DNA of 64,000 nt. It comes from Massilia aquatica. Lineage in GTDB: Bacteria > Pseudomonadota > Gammaproteobacteria > Burkholderiales > Burkholderiaceae_D. Below are positions 6,610 to 14,784 of this stretch, piece after piece; the stretch's first letter is position 1; the number at the start of each line of letters is the position of its first letter. The notes beneath the pieces are model-generated. The model had not been told where the DNA came from. It saw only the letters and a list, made by a program, of their open reading frames with translations, and made no database searches. The DNA is taken from NCBI RefSeq assembly GCF_011682045.1, contig NZ_VVIW01000028.1, positions 1-64,000 of the forward strand. The letters are read 5' to 3'. The position numbers and the translations under genes were made by a program.

Positions 6610-7680
6610 TCAGCTTGCGGCTGGGTAGTCGGTGTAGCCCTTTTCACCGGGCGTGTAGAAGGTGGACGGATCTGGCTGGTTCAGCGCAAGATCGTCGCGC
6701 AGGCGCGCAACCAGGTCGGGATTGGCCAGGAACGGCCGGCCGAAGGCGATCAGGTCGGCTTGCCCCGCCACCAGCGCCTGCTCCGCGCTGTCCCTGCCGA
6801 AGCCGCCGGCAAGGATGAAGGGGCCGTCGAAGACGGCGCGCAAGGCGGCTTTCAGCTTGGCCGGCACCGGCGGCGCGCCCATGGCCGAGTGATCGAGCAG
6901 GTGCACGTACATCAGGCCCAGGGCCGACAATTCCTTGACTAAGGCCAGGTATTGCTCGTCCACGCCCTCGAAAGCGCCGGTGGCGTTGAAGGCGCCGTGC
7001 GGCGACAGGCGAATCCCGACCCGGCCGGCACCGATGGCGGCGGTGGTGGCGCGGGCGATCTCCAGCACGATGCGGTTGCGCCCGTCGGACGTGCCGCCGT
7101 AGCCATCGGTCCGCTTGTTCACATTGGCGTTGAGGAACTGTTCGAGCAGATAACCGTTGGCGGCGTGCAGTTCGATGCCGTCGAAGCCGGCGGCAACGGC
7201 CAGGCGCGCAGCGTTGACGTATTCCTCGATGGTGGCGGCGATGTCGGCGTCGTCCATGGCGCGTGGCGCGCTGTGCGCAACGCTACCCTGGCTGTCGGTA
7301 AAAATCTCGCCGGGGCAGGTGTCGGACGATGGCCCCAGAACCACGGCGCCAGCTGGCAGGTTGGCCACGTGCCCTACCCTGCCGGTATGCATCAGCTGCA
7401 CCACGATCTTGCCGCCTTTGGCGTGCACGGCGTCGGTCACTTGTTTCCAGCCAGCGACCTGGGCATCGTTGAACAAGCCGGGAATGCGCGCGTAGCCGAG
7501 GCCGTTTGGCGATGGCGAGGTGCCTTCGGTAATGATCAGGCCGGCACTGGCCCGCTGGGCGTAGTAAGTCGCCATCAAGCTGTTGGGAATATTGCCGATG
7601 GCGCGGTTGCGCGTCAGCGGGGACATGACGGCGCGGTTGGCGAGTGGCGTGGCGCGCAGGGAGAAGGTGTCGAAAAGCAT
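6610..7680 (-). CDS. Old Yellow Enzyme / alkene reductase (NemA-like)
   Basis: A 356-residue FMN-dependent ene-reductase. Diagnostic segments are LANRAVMSPLTRNRA near the N-terminus, QLMHTGRVGH, then the FMN/substrate motif HAANGYLLEQFLN with the following RTDGYGG loop, and near the C-terminus ILAGGFGRDSAEQAL with AFGRPFLANPDLVARL. Full family length. OYEs reduce alpha,beta-unsaturated carbonyls and nitroesters with NADPH. The gap to the upstream SDR gene is 29 bases, so co-transcription is likely. Pairing of OYE with a TetR gene echoes nemR-nemA. Confidence 0.92.
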   Translation of the reverse strand: MLFDTFSLRATPLANRAVMSPLTRNRAIGNIPNSLMATYYAQRASAGLIITEGTSPSPNGLGYARIPGLFNDAQVAGWKQVTDAVHAKGGKIVVQLMHTGRVGHVANLPAGAVVLGPSSDTCPGEIFTDSQGSVAHSAPRAMDDADIAATIEEYVNAARLAVAAGFDGIELHAANGYLLEQFLNANVNKRTDGYGGTSDGRNRIVLEIARATTAAIGAGRVGIRLSPHGAFNATGAFEGVDEQYLALVKELSALGLMYVHLLDHSAMGAPPVPAKLKAALRAVFDGPFILAGGFGRDSAEQALVAGQADLIAFGRPFLANPDLVARLRDDLALNQPDPSTFYTPGEKGYTDYPAAS

Positions 7681-7709
7681 GTCAGTATTCCTTGATTGGA
7701 TCGGGTGGT

Positions 7710-8504
7710 TCAGGCTGGCAAAAGTCGCGGGGCGACCTTGCCGGTTTGCGAGGCGGCGAACAGGGCCGAACGGGCGGCGTCGAAATGCGCGACCAGTTCG
7801 CTGTCGTGCACGGACGGCATGGTCATCGCTTCGCCACGGTCGAGCGCGACCAGGGCGGCGTCGACCATGTGCTCGGTCAGCATGACCGCCTCGGGAGCCA
7901 AGGCCGAGAGCGGCACGCCGGACTGGTCCCAGATTTCGGTGGCGGTCGAGGCAGGCAGCACGACTTGTACCGTGACGCCGGTACCGGCCAGCTCTTCTTG
8001 TAACCCCTGGCTGAAGGCGAGAACGAAGGCCTTGGTGCCGCTGTAGACCGCGCTGAAGGCCAGCGACTTGAGGGCCAGCACCGAAGCCACGTTGACGATG
8101 GTGCCGGCGTTGCGCTCCTTCATGCCCGGCAGCACGGCGTGCGCCAGGCGCGTCAGCGCGCTGATATTGAGGGCAATCTGCGCCAGGGAATCGTCCAGCG
8201 GGCCGCCGCTCAGCGGCGCCAGGCGCGCGATGCCGGCGTTGTTGACCAGTATGTCGACCGGGTTTGCGCTCAAAAATTGCGCGACGCTCGCCTGGCCCTC
8301 TTCGGTGCCGAGGTCGGCAATCAGGGACTGGACCCGCACGCCATGGCTGGCGGCAATGGTCTGGGCCAGCGCCTGCAGGCGCCCGGCGCGGCGCGCCACC
8401 AGGACCAGATCGAAGCCGCGCTGGGCCAGGCGCTCGGCGTACACGGCGCCAATGCCGGACGAGGCACCGGTAACGAGGGCGAGTTTTCGGGAAGTCGTGC
8501 TCAT
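7710..8504 (-). CDS. Short-chain dehydrogenase/reductase
   Basis: A 264-residue classical SDR. TGASSGIG cofactor loop at residues 13-20, NNAGIA in the middle, catalytic Ser in VNVASVLAL and Y-x-x-x-K as YSGTK. Full length. The ATG at 8504 is chosen because the Rossmann strand (RKLALVTGASSGIG) then starts at residue 6; the open frame extends upstream without support. It is the third gene of the TetR-headed set and lies 52 bases after the other SDR gene. The substrate is unknown; context suggests carbonyl detoxification. Confidence 0.85.
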   Translation of the reverse strand: MSTTSRKLALVTGASSGIGAVYAERLAQRGFDLVLVARRAGRLQALAQTIAASHGVRVQSLIADLGTEEGQASVAQFLSANPVDILVNNAGIARLAPLSGGPLDDSLAQIALNISALTRLAHAVLPGMKERNAGTIVNVASVLALKSLAFSAVYSGTKAFVLAFSQGLQEELAGTGVTVQVVLPASTATEIWDQSGVPLSALAPEAVMLTEHMVDAALVALDRGEAMTMPSVHDSELVAHFDAARSALFAASQTGKVAPRLLPA

Positions 8505-8556
8505 GGTCAGATCCTTGATGTGAAGTAGTTGCAGTTGAAGTGGTACGGGAGATGAC

Positions 8557-9363
8557 TTAAGCCAGTTGCAAGTCTTTGCGCATGCCGGCGTCGAGCATGG
8601 CGGCCGGGGCGAAGGTGCGCAGGAAGCGCAGGCGGGCCGCCAGGCCGCCGGCGGTGTAGCGCAGTTTTGGGCGCGCAACCGTGGCGGCCTTGAGCACGGC
8701 CTCGGCCACCACCTCCGGGCCTTCGGCGCCGGCCATGATGTCCTGGATGCGCCGCACCACGGCGGTGCGCACGGCGTGGTAGGCGTCGAGCTTGGCGTCT
8801 GGCTCGATCAGGTTGGCGTCGAACGGGGTTTTGGTGTAGGCCGGTTCGATCACCACCGAGCGGATGCCCCAGTTGCGCAGTTCATGGTCGAGCGACTCCG
8901 AATAGCCTTCGATGGCGTGCTTGCTGGCGGCATACAGCGCACCGTAGGGCATCGGCAAGAAGCCGAGCACCGAGCCGATGTGGAGGATGCGCCCGCCTCC
9001 CTGGGCCCGCATGTGCGGCAGCACGGCGCGCGTCATGCGCACCGCGCCGAAAAAATTCGTGTCGAAAACGGCCTGGGCCTGGGCGATCGAGCTTTCTTCG
9101 GCGCCGGCGGCGGCCACGCCGAAGCCGGCGTTATTAATCAGCAGGTCGATGCGGCCTGCCTGCCTGATCACGGCCGCGACAGCGGCGGCGACCGAGGCGT
9201 CGCTGGTCACGTCCAGGGCCAGCATGCGAAAGCTGGCGCCATCCACTTGTGCGCCGCGCCGGCTGGTGCCGATGACGTTCCAGCCCGCTTTTGCCAGGCG
9301 CGCTGCCGTTGCCGCCCCGATGCCGGACGAGGCGCCGGTGACCAGTGCAATCTTGCCGTCCAT
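8557..9363 (-). CDS. Short-chain dehydrogenase/reductase, first structural gene of TetR regulon
   Basis: A 268-residue classical SDR starting MDGKIALVTGASSGIG. It has NNAGFG, catalytic Ser in LHIGSVLGFLP, YAASK as the active-site Y-x-x-x-K, and an IRSVVIEPAYTKT segment after it. The ATG at 9363 puts the cofactor loop at residues 9-16. The 103-base gap to tetR contains a candidate TetR operator (9415-9432), so this gene probably leads the regulated transcript. Distinct from the downstream SDR, not a recent duplicate. Confidence 0.85.
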   Translation of the reverse strand: MDGKIALVTGASSGIGAATAARLAKAGWNVIGTSRRGAQVDGASFRMLALDVTSDASVAAAVAAVIRQAGRIDLLINNAGFGVAAAGAEESSIAQAQAVFDTNFFGAVRMTRAVLPHMRAQGGGRILHIGSVLGFLPMPYGALYAASKHAIEGYSESLDHELRNWGIRSVVIEPAYTKTPFDANLIEPDAKLDAYHAVRTAVVRRIQDIMAGAEGPEVVAEAVLKAATVARPKLRYTAGGLAARLRFLRTFAPAAMLDAGMRKDLQLA

Positions 9364-9414
9364 GGTGGTTCCCTTATAAAAAGCCGACACAAAACTGCGT
9401 CGGAAAATGCGAAA

Positions 9415-9432
9415 ATATGACGATCATCATAT
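9415..9432. promoter_or_regulatory. Candidate TetR operator, site 1
   Basis: ATATGACGATCATCATAT: arms ATATGA and TCATAT form an inverted repeat with six central bases. The 16-base core at 9417-9432 matches the sequence over the tetR start (10062-10077) in 15 of 16 positions. It lies 52 bases upstream of the first SDR gene and downstream of tetR. Confidence 0.65.
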
Positions 9433-9466
9433 TGTTAGTCAAAAAAAAGCCCGGCCGCAGACCTGC

Positions 9467-10063
9467 TCAGTCCGCATCCGGGGCAAATTGTTTCAAGGTG
9501 GCCGCGCACATCGCCGCCGCCAGCCTGGGGTCGTCCACCGCGCGCGCCAGCATGGTGGTGCCGATCAGGGCGCATACCGTGGCCATGGCCTGCTCGTGCG
9601 CCCGGGGCTGGCCCCAGTCGGGCATCTGGCGGGCGAACAGGTCGATGATTTCCTTGATGTGCACCGTGGCGGCGTGGCGTACTTCGGGCGCCTGGCGCGG
9701 CATCTCCGAGCCCAGCGCGCACACCGGGCAACCATTCTCGATGGAGGCGACGTGCTCGGGCGAGAGGTAGGCGTTCATCAGCGCTTGCAGGGCCTGTCCC
9801 GGCGGGGCGCTGGCGGCAACCCGCGTGGCCAGCGCCACCGCATCGGCGCCGGCGCGGTCGCCCGCCTCGGCCAGCAAGGCGTCGCGCGAGTCGAAGTGGG
9901 CATAGAAGCCGCCATGGGTCAGGCCCGCCTCTTTCATGATGTCGGCCACGCCGGTGCCGTCGTAGCCGCTGCGGCGGATCGCGCGCGACGCCACTTCCAC
10001 GATGCGTTCGTGGGTGGCCTCCTTGCGGCTGACGGTCGGGCTTTTGGCGGGTTTCGATTTCAT
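9467..10063 (-). CDS. TetR/AcrR-family regulator of the oxidoreductase set
   Basis: About 198 residues from the ATG at 10063 (MKSKPAKSPTVSRKEATHERI). The helix-turn-helix reads ADIMKEAGLTHGGFYAHFDSRDALL, typical of TetR repressors. The ligand domain carries GCPVCALGSEM, two cysteines two residues apart that could sense electrophiles, as in NemR-type regulators; that is inference. Two further ATGs at 10072 and 10075 would start inside the operator, so the true start is uncertain by four codons. It is upstream of, and in line with, the SDR-SDR-OYE-MDR genes. Confidence 0.85.
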   Translation of the reverse strand: MKSKPAKSPTVSRKEATHERIVEVASRAIRRSGYDGTGVADIMKEAGLTHGGFYAHFDSRDALLAEAGDRAGADAVALATRVAASAPPGQALQALMNAYLSPEHVASIENGCPVCALGSEMPRQAPEVRHAATVHIKEIIDLFARQMPDWGQPRAHEQAMATVCALIGTTMLARAVDDPRLAAAMCAATLKQFAPDAD

Positions 10064-10077
10064 GACGGTCATCATAT
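10060..10077. promoter_or_regulatory. Candidate TetR operator, site 2 (overlaps tetR start)
   Basis: ATGACGGTCATCATAT at 10062-10077 differs from site 1 at one position. It contains the exact dyad ATGAC-G-GTCAT. Lying over the tetR translation start it would allow autorepression, while site 1 would control the downstream genes. Confidence 0.6.
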
Positions 10078-10448
10078 ACGATTTTTACCGACGGTGCGCG
10101 CCGCCGCAAAAATAGTTAGGGGCCGCCCCTGCCGATCACGGGTTTGAGGCGGGGTAATGTCGCCGCGGTAGTCTGCAGCGCTTCGGCATCGAATTTCATC
10201 GGAATCTTCGTCACACCGCTGCAGGTGTCGGCCTTCGTGCTGCAAGGCGCGGCGGGCGGGCGCTCGACCATTGAGGCGGTGGGGTGAGGCTGGCGTCGCT
10301 GGCAGTGCTATGCCTGCTGTGATGCGCGCTGCTAGCCATCGTGCTGGGATTGGCCGCCTGGGTCACCCGCCGCCCGGCCTTCCCGCGCAAGGATCAGATC
10401 CAGCTGATGGCATGCGCGCTGCTGGCGCAGCGCATGCGGGATGATCAA
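10078..10448. other. Gap with degraded coding-like sequence
   Basis: No intact gene. The stretch looks like eroded coding DNA, with plausible peptides broken by stops and frame changes (for example FIGIFVTPLQVSAFVLQGAA on the plus strand at about 10196-10255). The clearest piece is listed separately at 10284-10451. Confidence 0.35.
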
Positions 10449-10451
10449 TGA
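10284..10451 (+). pseudogene. Fragment of a small membrane-protein gene with internal stop
   Basis: One plus-strand frame reads RLASLAVLCLL, a TGA stop, then CALLAIVLGLAAWVTRRPAF and, after a few residues, MACALLAQRMRDDQ and a stop. The hydrophobic run split by the stop looks like a single transmembrane segment. No family recognised; it may be the tail of a lost transporter or small inner-membrane protein. Confidence 0.3.
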
Positions 10452-10482
10452 ATTTAAGTCATGTTTAAATGAGATATATTCA
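10449..10482. promoter_or_regulatory. Two MetR-type boxes upstream of mesX
   Basis: TGAATTTAAGTCA (10449-10461) and TGAGATATATTCA (10470-10482) each match TGAA-N5-TTCA, the known MetR recognition pattern, in 7 of 8 fixed positions. The sites are 21 bases apart, two helical turns, as LysR-type activators often require. A MetR-like regulator gene ends the same cluster. Confidence 0.6.
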
Positions 10483-10570
10483 TTTTTTTTCATGAATCGG
10501 CTTGCGTAGAATGCATTCCATTCCCGCTCACACAGCAGGCGGCACGCACCATTTTCTCAGGGGCATCGTA

Positions 10571-11554
10571 ATGACCAACGAATTCACCTTCACGATCAAG
10601 AGTACGCGTTTCGACGAAGACTATCGCCCTTCGGAACAAACGCGGATCACCACCAATTTCGCCAACCTGGCACGGGGAGCGAGCCGCCAGGAAAACCTGC
10701 GCAATACCTTCAGGATGATCGACAACCGCTTCAATGCGCTAGCGCACTGGGATAATCCCCGCGCCGATCGCTACACAGTCACGCTGGACATCATCACGGT
10801 CGAGATGCAGATCGCCGGCGACGACCGCGCCAGCGTGCTGCCCCTGATCGAGATCCTGAAGCCTGCCATCGTCGACCGGGCCACCGGCCGGCGCATCGAA
10901 GGCATTGCCGGCAATAACTTCTCGTCCTATGTGCGCGACTACGATTTCAGCGTGCTGCTGCCCGAGCACAGCGGGAGCCGCGCGGCAGGCGGTACGCCGG
11001 ACAATTTCGGCGAGCTGCACGGAAAGCTGTTCAAGAGTTTCGTGAATTCGCCGGCTTACGCGCAGCATTTCAGCAAGCCGCCCATCATCTGCCTGAGCGT
11101 GTCGAGCAGCAAAACTTATCAGCGCACCGAAAACCACCATCCCGTGCTGGGCACCGAATACCTGCAGGACGAATATTCCTTGACCGATGAATATTTCAAG
11201 AAAATGGGATTGGCGGTGCGCTACTTCATGCCGCCGGACAGCACCGCGCCGCTGGCGTTCTATCACACCGGCGATCTGCTCAACGACTACAGCAATCTCG
11301 AGCTGGCCGGCACGGTCAGCACCATGGACACCTTCCAGAAAATCTACCGGCCCGAGATTTACAACGCCAACGCCGTGGCTGGCAGGATCTACCGTCCAAG
11401 CTTGAAACACCAGGATTACTCGCTGACACGGATCGTCTACGACCGCGAAGAGCGCAGCCGCCTGGCGGCCGAGCAGGGGAAATATGTCGAGGAGCATTTC
11501 ATCAAACCATACCGGGCCGTGCTCGACCGCTGGTCGGCGAGCCAGGCTGTCTGA
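10571..11554 (+). CDS. mesX: MesX, DUF1852 partner of folate-independent methionine synthase
   Basis: A 327-residue protein of the DUF1852 family, recognised from MTNEFTFTIKSTRFDEDYRP, the central FGELHGKLFKSFVNS segment, and the YRPEIYNANAVAGRIYRPS and SLTRIVYDREERSRLA segments. DUF1852 proteins (MesX) are known to be needed, with oxygen, for methionine synthesis by MesD, and are thought to act in an oxygen-dependent step. The ATG at 10571 begins the conserved N-terminus; the frame is open 23 codons upstream without support. The mesD start follows 26 bases after the stop, so the genes are surely co-transcribed. Confidence 0.85.
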   Translation: MTNEFTFTIKSTRFDEDYRPSEQTRITTNFANLARGASRQENLRNTFRMIDNRFNALAHWDNPRADRYTVTLDIITVEMQIAGDDRASVLPLIEILKPAIVDRATGRRIEGIAGNNFSSYVRDYDFSVLLPEHSGSRAAGGTPDNFGELHGKLFKSFVNSPAYAQHFSKPPIICLSVSSSKTYQRTENHHPVLGTEYLQDEYSLTDEYFKKMGLAVRYFMPPDSTAPLAFYHTGDLLNDYSNLELAGTVSTMDTFQKIYRPEIYNANAVAGRIYRPSLKHQDYSLTRIVYDREERSRLAAEQGKYVEEHFIKPYRAVLDRWSASQAV

Positions 11555-11579
11555 CCATTCGAAAACCAAAAGGCGTATC

Positions 11580-12614
11580 GTGAAAAAACTGTTGCCCACT
11601 TCAAGCGCTGGAAGCTTGCCCAAACCGTCCTGGCTTGCCCAGCCCGAAAAACTCTGGTCGCCCTGGAAACTCCAGGACGAGGAACTGGCCGACGGCAAGC
11701 GCGATGCGCTGCTGCTGTCGCTGCAGGAGCAGGCCCATGCGGGCATCGACATCGTCAGCGACGGCGAACAGACGCGCCAGCACTTCGTGACGACCTTCAT
11801 CGAGCACCTCGACGGCGTCGATTTCGCCAAGCGCGAGACGGTGCGCATCCGCGACCGCTACGACGCCAGCGTGCCGACGGTGGTGGGAGCGGTGGCGCGC
11901 CGCAAGCCGGTGTTCGTCGAAGATGCCAGGTTCCTGCGCCGACACACCGAGCAGCCCATCAAATGGGCGCTGCCCGGTCCGATGACCATGATCGATACGC
12001 TGTACGACGCGCATTACCGCAGCCGCGAGAAGCTGGCCTGGGAATTTGCCGCCATCCTCAACCAGGAAGCGCTCGAACTCGAGGCGGCCGGGGTCGATAT
12101 CATCCAGTTCGACGAGCCCGCGTTCAATGTGTTTTTCGACGAGGTGAACGACTGGGGCGTGGCCGCGCTGGAACGGGCCATCGAGGGACTGCGCTGCGAA
12201 ACCGCCGTGCACATCTGCTATGGCTACGGCATTAAGGCCAATACTGACTGGAAGAAGACGCTGGGTTCGGAGTGGCGCCAGTACGAGGAAGCTTTTCCCA
12301 GGCTCCAGCAGTCGAAGATCGGCATGGTGTCGCTGGAATGCCATAACTCCAAGGTGCCCATGGACCTGATCGAACTAATTCGTGGCAAGAAAGTGATGGT
12401 CGGGGCCATTGACGTGGCCAGCAACAGCGTCGAAACGCCGGAAGAAGTGGCCGCCACACTGCGCAAGGCATTGCAGTTCGTCGATGCCGACAAGCTGTAC
12501 CCCAGCACCAATTGCGGCATGGCCCCGTTGTCGCGCCAGGTCGCACAAGGCAAGCTCCACGCCCTGAGCGCGGGCGCGGCGATCGTGCGGCGGGAACTGG
12601 CCGGCCAGGGTTGA
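11580..12614 (+). CDS. mesD: MesD, core-MetE folate-independent methionine synthase
   Basis: A 344-residue protein made only of the C-terminal catalytic barrel of cobalamin-independent methionine synthase. Zinc ligands are His211 and Cys213 (VHICYGYG), Glu253 (SLECHNS) and Cys312 (STNCGMAPL). The N-terminal folate-binding half of MetE is absent, as in the Mes families, and a DUF1852 neighbour marks the MesD class, whose methyl donor is unresolved. The GTG at 11580 is chosen as start (MKKLLPTSSAGSLPKPSW); the open frame overlaps mesX upstream. The flavin reductase gene follows after 7 bases. Confidence 0.88.
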   Translation: MKKLLPTSSAGSLPKPSWLAQPEKLWSPWKLQDEELADGKRDALLLSLQEQAHAGIDIVSDGEQTRQHFVTTFIEHLDGVDFAKRETVRIRDRYDASVPTVVGAVARRKPVFVEDARFLRRHTEQPIKWALPGPMTMIDTLYDAHYRSREKLAWEFAAILNQEALELEAAGVDIIQFDEPAFNVFFDEVNDWGVAALERAIEGLRCETAVHICYGYGIKANTDWKKTLGSEWRQYEEAFPRLQQSKIGMVSLECHNSKVPMDLIELIRGKKVMVGAIDVASNSVETPEEVAATLRKALQFVDADKLYPSTNCGMAPLSRQVAQGKLHALSAGAAIVRRELAGQG

Positions 12615-12621
12615 GCTTTTC

Positions 12622-13131
12622 ATGTCACTGTTCAGTACCGTCCTCGAGCCTGCGGGCTTTCGCGAAGCGCTTAGCCACTATGCCTCTGGCATCACGGTGA
12701 TCACCTCCCAGCTCGAGGGCGAGCTGGTCGGCTTCACCTGCTCATCGTTTTACAGCGTATCGATGAGTCCGCCGCTGGTGTCGTTCAGCGTCATGTCCGG
12801 TTCGGCCAGCTATCCCAGCATCCGCCAGGCCGGCCGATTTGCGGTCAACATCCTGTCGGATGATCAGGCCAGGATTTCCCGGCAATTCGCGCGGCGCGGC
12901 GCGGACAAATGGGACGGCGTGGAACGGCTGGAGTCGCCCTTGGGCAACCCGGTCATCGCCAGCAGCCTGCACTGGCTCGACTGCCAGATCCATGCCGAAC
13001 ACGCCGCCGGCGATCACCTGATCGTCATTGGTGAAGTGAAGGCCATGAATTCAAGGATCAGCGCTGCGGCGCGGCCGTTGCTTTATTTTCAAGGACAATA
13101 CCGTCACCTCGCCGAGCTGCAGGCGCGGTAA
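12622..13131 (+). CDS. Flavin reductase-like FMN-binding protein, probable MesX/MesD electron donor
   Basis: A 169-residue split-barrel flavin reductase. Motifs: FREALSHYASGITVIT, GFTCSSFYSVSMSPPLVSFSV (flavin contact), FAVNILSDDQ and GDHLIVIGEV. Full family length. Family members reduce FMN or FAD with NAD(P)H for a partner oxygenase. Its place directly after mesX-mesD, with a 7-base gap, suggests it supplies reduced flavin to the oxygen-dependent step attributed to MesX; that pairing is inference from context. Confidence 0.85.
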   Translation: MSLFSTVLEPAGFREALSHYASGITVITSQLEGELVGFTCSSFYSVSMSPPLVSFSVMSGSASYPSIRQAGRFAVNILSDDQARISRQFARRGADKWDGVERLESPLGNPVIASSLHWLDCQIHAEHAAGDHLIVIGEVKAMNSRISAAARPLLYFQGQYRHLAELQAR

Positions 13132-13237
13132 GGCTGATCTGGCAAAACGCAATCCCGCGAACCCGTCCGCCCCGGATTGTGGACGGTAGTCATGGGAAAA
13201 ACGCCTATTTTTTCAGTCTGGCCATAGTCGGATCGCG

Positions 13238-13257
13238 GACAATGAAATAAAATTGTC
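13238..13257. promoter_or_regulatory. Inverted repeat in the regulator promoter region
   Basis: GACAAT (13238-13243) and ATTGTC (13252-13257) are exact inverted arms around 8 AT-rich bases, 36 bases before the LysR-type gene. It could be an autoregulatory site; it does not match the MetR pattern closely. Confidence 0.35.
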
Positions 13258-13292
13258 TTTTATCACGCATCCATGACTTTTACTCATATATT

Positions 13293-14189
13293 ATGCTCGA
13301 ACGCATTCACTTGGCCACCTTGCTGGAAACTGAACGACAAGGCTCGCTGACCGCCGCCGCCGAAGTGCTGCACGTCACGCAATCGGCACTGAGCCATAGC
13401 ATGAAAAAGCTGGAACAGCAACTGGGAACGGCCATTTGGTTGCGTGAAGGTCGCAACTTGCGCCTGACGCAGGCCGGGCAATATCTGCACGCCGTCGCTC
13501 AGCGCCTGTTGCCGCAGCTGACGTTGGCCGAGGAACGGCTACGCCAATTTGCTCAAGGAGAGCGCGGTACGCTACGCATCGGCATGGAGTGCCATCCCTG
13601 CTACCAATGGCTGTTAAAAATCGTGTCGCGCTACCTCTCGGCGTGGCCGTTGGTCGACGTCGACGTCAAGCAGAAGTTCCAGTTCGGTGGCATCGGTGCG
13701 CTATTTGGTTTTGATATAGATTTGCTGGTGACTCCTGATCCATTGCTCAAACCAGGTTTACGGTTCGAGCCTGTGTTCGACTACGAACAGGTGCTGGTGG
13801 TGCACAAGGATCACCCTTGGGCAAGCCAGGAAGAGGTGACTCCAGAGCAGCTCAACGAGGAAACTCTGATTACCTATCCTGTTCCCATCGAACGGCTGGA
13901 TATCTACAATATGTTCCTGCTGCCGGCGAACTGCGCACCGCGTAAGCACAAGACCATCGAAACAACCGATATCATGCTGCAGATGGTGGCCAGCGGCCGG
14001 GGCGTGACGGCGCTGCCAAAATGGTTGGTGACGGACTATGCGCCGCATCTGCAACTGCGCACCTTGCGGCTGGGACCAACCGGCATCCAGAAGCACATTT
14101 ACCTCGGCACCCGCGAATCGGACTCCGGCACCGACTACTTGCAATCCTTTATTGAGTTTGCCCGCCAGGCGGACCGCTATCCGCTATGA
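13293..14189 (+). CDS. LysR-family regulator, MetR-like
   Basis: A 298-residue LTTR. The N-terminal winged helix ([41 protein letters not shown], written here only as a description of residues 1-41 in abbreviated form: HTH at about 18-37) is followed by [13 protein letters not shown], which closely resembles the ECHSCIQWL signature of MetR that contacts homocysteine. Later [13 protein letters not shown] and [14 protein letters not shown] also match MetR. It therefore probably senses homocysteine and activates the mesX operon through the boxes at 10449-10482. Its TGA overlaps the queH remnant's ATG by four bases (ATGA). Confidence 0.82.
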   Translation: MLERIHLATLLETERQGSLTAAAEVLHVTQSALSHSMKKLEQQLGTAIWLREGRNLRLTQAGQYLHAVAQRLLPQLTLAEERLRQFAQGERGTLRIGMECHPCYQWLLKIVSRYLSAWPLVDVDVKQKFQFGGIGALFGFDIDLLVTPDPLLKPGLRFEPVFDYEQVLVVHKDHPWASQEEVTPEQLNEETLITYPVPIERLDIYNMFLLPANCAPRKHKTIETTDIMLQMVASGRGVTALPKWLVTDYAPHLQLRTLRLGPTGIQKHIYLGTRESDSGTDYLQSFIEFARQADRYPL

Positions 14190-14781
14190 CCGCATCCGAA
14201 TCGACATCCATTCAGGAAGAGTTTACGCGTGCCAAGCTGGCCTGGCCTGGCGGAAAAACAAAGTACTGCCGTACTCTTGCTGCGCGCCGTGCTCCGGCGA
14301 AGTAATGGACGCCATGCTGGCCTCCGGGATCGACTTTCACGATCTTCTTCTACAATCCGAATATCCACCCGCTCAAGGAATACCAGCTGCGAAAAGACGA
14401 AAATATTCGCTTCGCAGAGTAATTCGGCGTCCGTTCATCGACGCCGACCAGGACCGCGACAACTGGTTTGCCCATGCCAAAGGCATGGAGAATGAACCCG
14501 AACGCGGTATTCGGTGCACCATGTGTTTCGACATGCGCTTCGAGCGCACCGCTGCCCGCTACCCCGACCTCTTGTATTGGGAATGCAACTGGCGCAAGGG
14601 CGGCGGGTCGGCGCCCATGATTGAAATCAGCAAGCGCGAGAATTTCTACCGGCAAGAGTACTGCGGCTGCGTCTATTCACTATGCGACAGCAATCAGCAC
14701 CGCGTTGCGACCGGCCGAGAACGCATCCATCTTGGCGTGAAGTTTTACGGCGTCGAAGACGGATCGGATACGTCGGAATAA
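14186..14781 (+). pseudogene. queH: queH (epoxyqueuosine reductase), multiply disrupted
   Basis: Pieces of QueH are read in three frames. A start at 14186 gives [20 protein letters not shown]; a lost base in an A-run near 14257 shifts to the frame with [20 protein letters not shown]. An extra C near 14339 moves to [20 protein letters not shown] and then FAE-stop, and a lost C near 14431 returns to the frame with [20 protein letters not shown] and [16 protein letters not shown]. Directly after that about 35 residues expected in QueH (the HGFPVISSSLG region) are missing, and the text resumes [17 protein letters not shown] and [17 protein letters not shown]. CxxC pairs survive, but the gene cannot make a normal enzyme. 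Confidence 0.85.
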
Positions 14782-14784
14782 TCC

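Noticed and set aside
13163-13186. CCGTCC / GGACGG stem after the flavin reductase gene as a terminator
   Set aside because: Twelve-base loop and no T-run after the stem.
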